DNA of 12,458 bases from assembly GCA_003157175.1 (NCBI GenBank), contig PMIQ01000151.1:550-13007 (forward strand). Direction: 5' to 3'. This DNA is from Chloroflexota bacterium. GTDB lineage: Bacteria > Chloroflexota > Limnocylindria > Limnocylindrales > CSP1-4. The notes under the pieces are model-generated. The model did no database searches. It was not told where the DNA came from and saw only the letters and a program-made list of their open reading frames with translations. Numbering within the stretch: the stretch's first letter is position 1; every line of letters starts with the position of its first letter. Of the stretch, positions 1-6,067 are shown one piece after another. The position numbers and the translations under genes were made by a program.

Positions 1-663
1 GGCATCGACATGAACCTGGCGCCGGTCGTCGACCTCCTGAACCCGGCCAACCCGCACGCCAGCCGCGGCCGGCGCACGATCGCGCCGGATCCGGCGCTCG
101 TCATCGCCCACGCCCGCGAGTTCATCTTGACCCACCGGGAGCGCGGCATCCTGACAACGCTCAAGCACTTCCCGGGCATGAGGGGAACGCTCAGGCCCTA
201 TTCGCCGGGTCTCAATGAGGTCATCGAGGACTGGTCCGAGGTGGAGCTCGAGCCGTATCGGGCGCTCATCCCCGAGGGTCTCTGCGACGCTGTCTTGACC
301 ACCCGGGTCACTTACCCCCAGCTCGATCCCGACTACCCGGCCTGCCTCTCGAAGAAGATCGTCGGCAGCATGCTCCGGTCGGAGCTCGGCTACGACGGAG
401 TGGCCATCTCGGATCCGATGGAGATGCAGGCGGTCTGGGACGCGTTTGGCTTCGAGGCGGGAACCATTCTCGCCGTCAACGCCGGGATCGACTTCGTGCT
501 CCTGTGCCAGGTCTCGAGCATCGTGCCCTACTGCGACGATCGGGTCGACGAGATGATCCGTGTCCTTTCAGACGCGGTCGCTCGAGGCGACGTCGCGGAG
601 TCGCGCATCGATGAGGCCTGCCGACGGATCCTGACGCTGAAGTCGCGGCGGCTCAAGAGCTAG
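1..663 (+). CDS. Glycoside hydrolase family 3 (beta-N-acetylhexosaminidase/NagZ-like), 5' truncated
   Basis: The frame is open from the first base. Residues before the first ATG (GID, then MNLAPVVDL) already match the conserved GH3 strand GINxNFAPVVD, so the true start lies outside the window and the ATG at 10 is internal. About 220 residues of the N-terminal TIM-barrel domain are visible. KHFPG begins at codon 163-165, and the nucleophile strand LGYDGVAISDPMEM carries Asp at 412-414. The family normally hydrolyses beta-linked N-acetylglucosamine or other beta-glycosides, in NagZ during peptidoglycan recycling. The loop after KHFPG normally reads HGxxxxDSH and supplies the Asp/His acid-base pair. 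Here it reads MRGTLRPYSPG, so both dyad residues and the first His are absent. The protein ends right after the barrel, with no second domain. Family assignment is firm; substrate and activity are uncertain. Confidence 0.88.
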   Translation, partial: GIDMNLAPVVDLLNPANPHASRGRRTIAPDPALVIAHAREFILTHRERGILTTLKHFPGMRGTLRPYSPGLNEVIEDWSEVELEPYRALIPEGLCDAVLTTRVTYPQLDPDYPACLSKKIVGSMLRSELGYDGVAISDPMEMQAVWDAFGFEAGTILAVNAGIDFVLLCQVSSIVPYCDDRVDEMIRVLSDAVARGDVAESRIDEACRRILTLKSRRLKS

Positions 664-680
664 GCTCGAGCTAGGCTCGA
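659..680. repeat. 11-bp tandem duplication at the GH3 stop codon
   Basis: GCTAGGCTCGA occurs twice back to back, at 659-669 and 670-680. The first copy contains the TAG stop of the GH3 gene at 661-663, and the second places another TAG just downstream in a different frame. It looks like a simple slippage duplication. The remaining bases up to the next gene (681-792) hold only the candidate -10 element described separately. Confidence 0.6.
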
Positions 681-776
681 CGCCGGCCGAAAGCCGCGGT
701 TCGAGACCCAGGGTCCAGAAGAGGGGCGCGTCAGGCCGCGGGTCATCGTTCGCGGACCGGCTGGGGCGGGGCGGTG

Positions 777-782
777 TAGCAT
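777..782 (+). promoter_or_regulatory. Candidate -10 element TAGCAT upstream of the membrane protein gene
   Basis: TAGCAT fits the bacterial TAnnnT -10 pattern and ends 10 nt before the ATG at 793. A transcript starting about 7 nt downstream would have a leader of only 3-4 nt. This agrees with the lack of any Shine-Dalgarno sequence before this start. The surrounding string GGTG-TAGCATCG recurs almost exactly ahead of the GlgC gene (7511-7523). No convincing -35 box is visible. Confidence 0.45.
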
Positions 783-792
783 CGCCGCGACC

Positions 793-1917
793 ATGTCGCC
801 CTCGAATTCGCCCTCATCCTCTGACCGGGACGCCGGGCTTCCTGGGGATCTCCTCGGGTTCGACGGCCTCGGACCGGAGGAGAACGAGCTGGCGCCCACG
901 GAAGCCGACCTCGAGGAAGGGGGCTCTTACGACGACGGCCGGCGGGCCAGGTTCGGGGCCGGGATCGTCTGGGTTCTGGGGCGCCTCGCCTGGCTCGGGC
1001 TGGCGGCGGCCTTGTCGCTCGGTTCGGCGGGCATCGTGGCCGCAACCGGACAGTCGTCCGCGAGCCAGGGCCGGCCCGAGCTGACTTACGGCGCGGACCA
1101 GACGCTGTCGGACCGCCTCGACGCCGGCGTCCGGGATCTGGCGAAGCTCAACGACAACGTCGTCGTGCTCGGTCAGATGGCTCGCAACGTGCTCGCCGAC
1201 CTGTCGCAGGTCAACCAGACAGCGCTCGGCAGCGACTACAAGGACGGCGACAAAGCCCTGCTGCAGATCGATACGGCCGCCGCCGCTCTGAGCAGCCGGC
1301 TCCAATGCACGCCGTGGCCGAGCACGCGAGACACGGAGCTGGCCAGAACGTACAGCCAGGACATGATCGACCGCTGGCATGCCGTGTGCGCGGCCCTCGA
1401 TTCGGTTGCGCCGCTCGCCGCCGGCTGGGCCTCCATGGAGAACGGCGCCGCCGTGACCATGGAAGTGGCGGACGACATCAACGCCCACGACCAGAGCGTG
1501 AAGGGCGCTCTCCAGTCCGCCAGGAGTGGCCTTTACCCCGATGCGCTCCGCCAGCTTGCAACCGCGTCGGCTTCGGTCGACGACGCCCAGCGCATCGCCA
1601 CCGAGCTCTCGGCAGTCGGCGACGTGTCGACTCTGACCGATTGGCTGGCTCGCACCAGGTCGCTCGACCAGGCGCTGGGACTGCTATGGCAATCGATGAT
1701 CGACTCGAACGGGCAGGTGACGATCCAGGTCACGGCGGCTCTCAGGGCGGTCAGCGATGCGGAAGCGCTCCTGCCCGACAACAACTCGGTGCTGCAGATC
1801 GTGCTCTACGAGCTGGCCGGAGATCTCACCTCCGACGGACTCTCGATCGAGACTTCCAAAGGCCAGTTGGCGACGGCCCTGGCCGACCTGACCGGCGGCA
1901 TGGTCGTCGGCCAGTAG
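793..1917 (+). CDS. Unrecognised single-pass membrane protein with helical extracytoplasmic domain
   Basis: I do not recognise this 374-residue protein. Residues 1-52 are acidic and rich in Ser, Gly and Glu, and are probably disordered. Residues about 53-85 form one long hydrophobic segment (from FGAGIVWVLG to IVAATG) preceded by Arg50, Arg51 and Arg53, so the N-terminus probably lies in the cytoplasm. The remaining ~285 residues are Ala-, Asp-, Ser- and Leu-rich with helical periodicity, and would lie outside the cell. Only two cysteines occur, Cys172 and Cys199, which could form a disulfide. No enzymatic motif is seen. The ATG at 793 was chosen because a -10-like element lies just upstream. 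No ribosome binding site is visible. The gene stands alone between GH3 and PepA, with 157 nt to the PepA start. A structural or sensory envelope role is possible but unsupported. Confidence 0.75.
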   Translation: MSPSNSPSSSDRDAGLPGDLLGFDGLGPEENELAPTEADLEEGGSYDDGRRARFGAGIVWVLGRLAWLGLAAALSLGSAGIVAATGQSSASQGRPELTYGADQTLSDRLDAGVRDLAKLNDNVVVLGQMARNVLADLSQVNQTALGSDYKDGDKALLQIDTAAAALSSRLQCTPWPSTRDTELARTYSQDMIDRWHAVCAALDSVAPLAAGWASMENGAAVTMEVADDINAHDQSVKGALQSARSGLYPDALRQLATASASVDDAQRIATELSAVGDVSTLTDWLARTRSLDQALGLLWQSMIDSNGQVTIQVTAALRAVSDAEALLPDNNSVLQIVLYELAGDLTSDGLSIETSKGQLATALADLTGGMVVGQ

Positions 1918-1977
1918 CTGGCGCCGCGAGCTCGGCCTGGGCGTGGCGCGGGCACTGGCAGGGGCCCGACGACGGGC

Positions 1978-1983
1978 TAGACT
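1978..1983 (+). promoter_or_regulatory. Candidate -10 element TAGACT for the PepA/prepilin peptidase pair
   Basis: TAGACT matches TAnnnT in the gap after the 793-1917 gene. A start near 1990 would give a leader of about 85 nt before the PepA ATG at 2075. No good -35 box is seen at the expected distance, so this is a weak call. Confidence 0.3.
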
Positions 1984-2060
1984 TGACCCCAACGTCACCG
2001 CCGGCTCGCGTTCTGCCGGCGTCACAGTCGCGCGGCCGCCAACCCGGCCGCCTGCAGCCC

Positions 2061-2066
2061 GGAGGG
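2061..2066 (+). promoter_or_regulatory. Ribosome binding site GGAGGG deciding the PepA start
   Basis: GGAGGG sits 8 nt before the ATG at 2075, which is ideal spacing. It favours this ATG over the in-frame GTG at 1943, which would add 44 Arg/Pro-rich residues unlike any PepA N-terminus. Confidence 0.8.
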
Positions 2067-2074
2067 CCATCGTC

Positions 2075-3586
2075 ATGCAGCTGCGTGTCGTGTCCGATCA
2101 GCCATGGGACGTGGCTGCCGACGTGCTGGCCGTACCGTTCGTCGGCGAGCCCACGTTTGAGGCCAGTCTCGGCGAGATCGACCGCAGGTCGGGCGGCGAG
2201 CTGCACGCCCTGGCGGACTTCGGCGAGCTCAAGGCGGAGCGGTACGCGGCCGTGATCGTGGCCCCCGGGCAACTGCAAGCGGGGCGGCTCATGGCGATTA
2301 GCGCCGGTCCGGCGGATGAGCTGACGCGCCAGATCGTCGTCCGCCTGGCTTCGACCGTCGAGCGGCGTCTCGGTGGGCGACGCGTCAAGAGCCTGGCCAT
2401 CTGGCTCGGCGACCTCGCAGATCGCGTCGACGGCGGAGCCGAGGCCGTCGCCGAGATGCTCGCTCGAGGCGTCGTGGAGGGCAGCTTCGAGCCGGCGGGC
2501 ATCTACCGGGACGACGTGAAGTCCGCGCCGCCGGCGCTCGACGAGCTGATTCTGGTTGCTCCGGGCGGTAGCCCGGCGGCTTTGGCGCGGGCGGCGGAGC
2601 GCGGCGTAGTGATGGGCGAGGGTGCCAACCTGGCCCGCGCCCTGGCCAATCGCTCGGCCAACGACGTCTCCCCGGAGGTGCTCGCCGGAGAGGCCCGCGC
2701 CATCGCCGAGCGCCATGGGCTGTCCATCGACGTGCTCGGGCCCGACAAGGCGGCCGAGCTCGGGATGGGCATGTTCCTGGCGGTGGGACGCGGCAGCGAC
2801 AACCCGCCTCGAATGATCGTCCTGCGGTCGGGCGAAGCGGGTGCGAAGGATTCGTCCGGGCGGCATCTGGCGATCGTCGGCAAGGGCGTCTGCTTCGACT
2901 CCGGCGGCATCAGCATCAAGCCGGCCGACCGGATGGAAGAGATGAAGATGGACAAGACCGGCGCCTGCACGGTCATCGCCGCCATCGCCACCGTCGCCCG
3001 CCTGGCGCCAGGGACCCCGCTCCTGGCCGTGGCTCCGGCGGTGGAGAACATGCCCGGCCCGCACTCGACGCGGCCCGGCGACATCGTCAAGGCCATGAAC
3101 GGCAAGACGGTCGACATCATCAACACCGACGCCGAGGGCCGCCTGATCCTGGGCGACGCGATGTGCTACGCGGAGAGGCTCGGCGCGACGCACATCGTCG
3201 ACGTTGCCACTTTGACCGGGGCCGTGGGACGGGCGCTGGGAGATCAGGTGACCGGCGCCTTCGGCAGCCCGCAAGCGTGGTACGACCAGGTTGCCGCAGC
3301 CGGCGACCGTGCCGGCGAGCGCTACTGGCAGATGCCGTTCATCGAGGAATACCGCGCCGATCTCGACAGCTGGTATGCCGACATGGTCAACAGCGGTTCC
3401 GCCGAGGGCGGGCTGATCAAGAGCGCGCTCTTCCTGCGCGAGTTCGTGACCGTGCCGTGGACCCACCTGGATATCGCCGGCACGGCCTACTTCCGCAAGA
3501 AGCTGCCGTACGCTCCGGTCGGCGCCACGGGCGTCTCCCATGCCACTCTCGTAGAGCTGGCCCTGGCCGGCGCGAAGAAGGCGTAG
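2075..3586 (+). CDS. pepA: Leucyl aminopeptidase (cytosol aminopeptidase, peptidase family M17)
   Basis: This 503-residue protein has the usual length of PepA, a cytoplasmic two-metal enzyme that removes N-terminal residues, preferably Leu, from peptides and works as a hexamer. The N-terminal ~170 residues correspond to the macro-like regulatory domain, starting MQLRVVSDQPW. The catalytic domain is intact. It contains GKGVCFDSGGISIK with Lys270, Asp275 and Lys282, MKMDKTGA with Asp293, and the signature NTDAEGRL with Asp352, Glu354 and Arg356. By my count these positions coincide with the metal ligands and catalytic residues of E. coli PepA. The ATG at 2075 has a strong Shine-Dalgarno. The stop is 7 nt before the next gene, so the two are probably co-transcribed. 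In some bacteria PepA also binds DNA; nothing here tests that. Confidence 0.97.
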   Translation: MQLRVVSDQPWDVAADVLAVPFVGEPTFEASLGEIDRRSGGELHALADFGELKAERYAAVIVAPGQLQAGRLMAISAGPADELTRQIVVRLASTVERRLGGRRVKSLAIWLGDLADRVDGGAEAVAEMLARGVVEGSFEPAGIYRDDVKSAPPALDELILVAPGGSPAALARAAERGVVMGEGANLARALANRSANDVSPEVLAGEARAIAERHGLSIDVLGPDKAAELGMGMFLAVGRGSDNPPRMIVLRSGEAGAKDSSGRHLAIVGKGVCFDSGGISIKPADRMEEMKMDKTGACTVIAAIATVARLAPGTPLLAVAPAVENMPGPHSTRPGDIVKAMNGKTVDIINTDAEGRLILGDAMCYAERLGATHIVDVATLTGAVGRALGDQVTGAFGSPQAWYDQVAAAGDRAGERYWQMPFIEEYRADLDSWYADMVNSGSAEGGLIKSALFLREFVTVPWTHLDIAGTAYFRKKLPYAPVGATGVSHATLVELALAGAKKA

Positions 3587-3593
3587 CCACGCA

Positions 3594-4235
3594 GTGGAGC
3601 CGCTCGCCGTCGCGCTCGGTCTGGTCGGCGCCGTCTGGGGGTTCGTGGCCGACCGCATCTCCGCCCGGTGGCCCGCTCACGAGGATGGTTCGGTCCGTCG
3701 CGTGGACTGGCGGACCCCGATCGTAGTGATCTTCGGTGCCCTGGCGCTGGCCGCAGTCCCGGTCCGTTTCGGCGACTCGTCGGAGCGGGCGCTCTTCGGG
3801 GCGGTGTTCGCGGCGCTGGTCCTGCTCATGGCCACGGACCTCGATCAGCGGCTGTTACCCGACGTGGTGATCCTGCCACTCTTCGTCGTCGGGGCCGCGG
3901 CGCTCGTCTGGGGCGGCGACACGCTGGTCAATCGCCAGCCGGCCTGGCTGGCGATCGCAGTCGCGATCGGCCTCCCGCTGGTGCTGTACGTGGCCTCGCT
4001 CCCGTTCGGAGAAGGAGCCTTCGGCGGTGGCGACGTCAAGTTCCTGGCCGGCATCGGGCTCTTGACCGGCGCGCTGCGACTCGTCCTGGCGGTCTTCGTT
4101 GGAGCGCTGTTGAGCGGCGTCGTGATCGTGGCGCTGCTGGGGGCGAAACGAATCACGCTCAAGAGCTACGTCCCATTCGGGCCGTTTCTGATCATCGGCG
4201 CGATCTGGGCAGCTCTGCTGCCCGCCGCCTCCTGA
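3594..4235 (+). CDS. A24 family prepilin peptidase (short form without the CxxC methylase domain)
   Basis: This polytopic membrane protein of 213 residues resembles the type IV prepilin leader peptidase family, which cuts the leader of pilin-like precursors on the inner face of the membrane. Two aspartate motifs of this GxGD-type protease are present: the segment TDLDQRLLPD (residues 81-90) and GGGDVK with Asp147. Six or so hydrophobic segments can be seen. The N-terminus (GFVADRISARW) resembles the start of PilD, but the cysteine-containing N-methyltransferase loop is missing. It is therefore either a peptidase-only enzyme or an archaeal preflagellin-peptidase-like form. The GTG start is the first in-frame start after the PepA stop (7 nt apart), and a purine-rich AAGAAGG lies about 11 nt upstream. 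No pilin or secretion ATPase gene is in the window, so its substrate is unknown. Confidence 0.88.
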   Translation: MEPLAVALGLVGAVWGFVADRISARWPAHEDGSVRRVDWRTPIVVIFGALALAAVPVRFGDSSERALFGAVFAALVLLMATDLDQRLLPDVVILPLFVVGAAALVWGGDTLVNRQPAWLAIAVAIGLPLVLYVASLPFGEGAFGGGDVKFLAGIGLLTGALRLVLAVFVGALLSGVVIVALLGAKRITLKSYVPFGPFLIIGAIWAALLPAAS

Positions 4236-4280
4236 GGCGATCCCGCTCGGTCGGTCCCCGCGGCGCCCGGCCTCGTTCGG

Positions 4281-5711
4281 CTAGTCGGCCGCCGCCGTCC
4301 GGCGCGCGTCGCAGCTGGGACAGAAGTACGCAGGCTCGTCGGACCCGTCCTGTTCGAACCCGAGCAGGTCCGTGATCAGCTCACGCGTGCCGTTCTTGAG
4401 GATTCGCGTCGATGGGTAGCCGCACTGGCACCAGTCCAGCCGCTGATGGCCCGAGGGCTCGAACTGGTGCTCTTCGGCCAAGAAAGCCGTCAGCGCGTGG
4501 CGCTTCTCATCGTCGGTGCCATCTCCGTCCAGGACGCTCAGCGCGTGCCGCACCAGATCGATGCGGGCGAACGGAGCGGGTCGATCCTCGCCGAGGGCCT
4601 CGAGGGCGGCCGCGGCCGCGACACGCTCGCGCCACGTGGTTGCGCCCTTGACGATGGCGTCCAGGACCTCGACGGCGGGTGCGCCGATCTCGACGCACTT
4701 GTCCCAGTTGCCCTGCGCGGCCCAGTAGGACGCGGCCGTCGCATCCGACTCAGTCGGCTCCCAGGCCAGGGAGACCAGCGCCGTTTGTATCTCGGATCGC
4801 TCGAGCGCTTGCGCCCGAGGGAAGGCGGCAACGAGCAGCGGGATGGCCGCGGGGCCGCACTCGGCGCAGCGGCGCCATTCGCGCAGGGCGGCCCAGTAGT
4901 GGGCGCCGGTTCCGTCGGAGGGCGGTTTCCAGCCGACCTCCGCCAGACCGCGCGCGGCGGATCGGCGAATGATCGGATCCTGGTCGTCCAGGTGAGCCTC
5001 GAGCATTTCGGCCACCATCGGCGAGTCGATCCGGGCCAGCCGCTTGATGGCCAGCTCTCGGACTTCGGCGTCGTCGTGATCCAAAGCTGCCTGAAGCGCG
5101 TCGACGGCGTTCTCGTCGCAGAGCACGTCGAGCGCCTGACCGGCCGCCCGTTCGACCGCGAGGCTCGACCGCCCGCTCGTCTTGGCTCGGTATTGCTCGT
5201 GGGCCAGCATGACGATCAGCGGCCCCACGGCCGCCACGTCGCCGATCGAGGCCAGCGACCTGACCGAGGCGACACGCACGGTTTCGTCCGGGTCCGTCAT
5301 GGCCCGGAGCAGCGAGTCGACGGCATCGGCGGCCTTGATCCGACCCAGGGCTGTGGCTGTCTCCCTGCGGGCGTCCTGATCGGGGTCCGTCATCATGCGG
5401 CGATATACGGCCTGGGCCGCGACGCTGCGCACGCCCGGATCGTGGTCGTCCAGCGCGGCGATCAGCGGCTCGACGACGCGCACGCCGCCGCGAGCCGACA
5501 GGGCTCGCACAGCGGCTCGACGGACGCCGGCGTCCTCGTCCTTGACAAGAGCGGCCAGCGGCTCGACGGCCATCGGATCCCCCAATGGGCCGAGCGCGTC
5601 TGCGGCGGCGATCTTGACTCCCGCATCCTTATAAGCCAGGGCCTTGATCAAACCCTGGATATCTCTTTTGGCCTCCAACTGGGCTATGTTGGGGGGACCA
5701 AAGAGCGGCAT
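4281..5711 (-). CDS. HEAT/PBS-lyase-repeat protein with C-terminal zinc ribbon
   Basis: This 476-residue protein is built of about 30-residue alpha-helical HEAT repeats (residues ~15-260, for example MAVEPLAALVKDEDAGVRRAA). Two related inserts follow, at 261-293 and 317-350. Each begins Trp-x-Pro and contains a YWAA...W..C...G..A segment before the next repeat. The last ~55 residues hold Cys428-x-Cys430 and Cys464-x2-Cys467, which should bind one zinc. Such repeat proteins act as binding scaffolds; the partner is not visible. Start choice: ATG at 5711 (MPLFGPP) has GGAGG at 5717-5721 with a 5-nt gap. The ATG 12 nt further upstream overlaps that site and is less likely. The gene is convergent with the prepilin peptidase (45-nt gap without an obvious terminator) and divergent from the M23 gene. 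There are no catalytic motifs, and the cellular role is unknown. Confidence 0.9.
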   Translation of the reverse strand: MPLFGPPNIAQLEAKRDIQGLIKALAYKDAGVKIAAADALGPLGDPMAVEPLAALVKDEDAGVRRAAVRALSARGGVRVVEPLIAALDDHDPGVRSVAAQAVYRRMMTDPDQDARRETATALGRIKAADAVDSLLRAMTDPDETVRVASVRSLASIGDVAAVGPLIVMLAHEQYRAKTSGRSSLAVERAAGQALDVLCDENAVDALQAALDHDDAEVRELAIKRLARIDSPMVAEMLEAHLDDQDPIIRRSAARGLAEVGWKPPSDGTGAHYWAALREWRRCAECGPAAIPLLVAAFPRAQALERSEIQTALVSLAWEPTESDATAASYWAAQGNWDKCVEIGAPAVEVLDAIVKGATTWRERVAAAAALEALGEDRPAPFARIDLVRHALSVLDGDGTDDEKRHALTAFLAEEHQFEPSGHQRLDWCQCGYPSTRILKNGTRELITDLLGFEQDGSDEPAYFCPSCDARRTAAAD

Positions 5712-5716
5712 CGAGG

Positions 5717-5721
5717 CCTCC
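5717..5721 (-). promoter_or_regulatory. Ribosome binding site GGAGG for the HEAT-repeat gene
   Basis: Read on the minus strand, GGAGG lies 5 nt ahead of the ATG at 5711. It shares bases with the upstream in-frame ATG at 5723, which supports the shorter protein beginning MPLFG. Confidence 0.7.
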
Positions 5722-5762
5722 ATCCCACGGGATCACATGAACGGCGCTGCGGGAATCGCCTA

Positions 5763-5772
5763 AGTACGTACT
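5763..5772. repeat. Perfect 10-bp palindrome, possible operator
   Basis: AGTACGTACT is its own reverse complement and stands about 50 bp upstream of the HEAT-repeat start, in the region where its promoter should lie. A perfect 10-bp palindrome can occur by chance, so an operator role is only suggested. Confidence 0.3.
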
Positions 5773-5924
5773 CCGCTTGCAAGGAAGAGGCTAGCACCGA
5801 TTGGGGCGCCTTTGCGAGGCCCCAACTGGGCCATGCGACCCGGCCGCCGGATTCTGGGCACCGCATTCGCCCCAACTGCACCGGACCGAACCCAACCGCG
5901 ACGGCCTGTCGAGCTGCAACGCGC

Positions 5925-5955
5925 TTGATTCCCAACACGGAATGCGTTGTATGAT
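5925..5955 (+). promoter_or_regulatory. Candidate promoter for the M23 peptidase gene
   Basis: TTGATT at 5925-5930 and TATGAT at 5950-5955 resemble -35 and -10 boxes, separated by 19 nt, which is slightly long. TATGAT is one base from the TATAAT consensus and stands out in this GC-rich region. Transcription would begin near 5962, giving a leader of roughly 105 nt. Confidence 0.45.
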
Positions 5956-6067
5956 GCAGTTCAGCCGGAGTCGTCCCGAGTCTGTGCCCCTTGCAAAGGA
6001 CGGCGTCAAACCGGCGGGCCTATCCGCGATGTGTGCTGGTGCACGCCGCAACGGAGTTGCTCGCACG

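Larger units (their letters stand above)
5712..6067. other. Divergent intergenic region with palindrome, repeats and candidate leader
   Basis: About 350 bp separate the HEAT-repeat gene (-) from the M23 gene (+). I see no convincing coding region in it. It holds a perfect 10-bp palindrome, AGTACGTACT, at 5763-5772. An inverted repeat TTGGGGC/GCCCCAA spans 5801-5825 with an 11-nt loop. GCCCCAACTG occurs twice, at 5819-5828 and 5869-5878, exactly 50 bp apart. A promoter-like pair lies at 5925-5955, followed by a leader of about 105 nt before the M23 start. That leader contains short potential hairpins, such as GTGC-TGGT-GCAC around 6033-6044. No known riboswitch consensus could be matched by eye. 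Confidence 0.55.

Noticed and set aside
1826..3658. Long minus-strand open frame opposite pepA
   Set aside because: The frame is rich in Arg, Gly, His and Asp without any domain, as expected for the antisense of a high-GC gene. The plus-strand PepA is certain from its catalytic residues.
4446..5954. Long plus-strand open frame opposite the HEAT-repeat gene
   Set aside because: The minus strand encodes clear HEAT repeats with a good ribosome binding site. The plus-strand frame is low-complexity and lacks a recognisable domain.
5975..6060. c-di-GMP (GEMM) or c-di-AMP (ydaO) riboswitch before the M23 gene
   Set aside because: Short GCAAA and CAAACC strings recall GEMM, but the order of elements, the tetraloop and the 3' closing strand do not match. 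The ydaO GGGGTGAATCC signature is absent.
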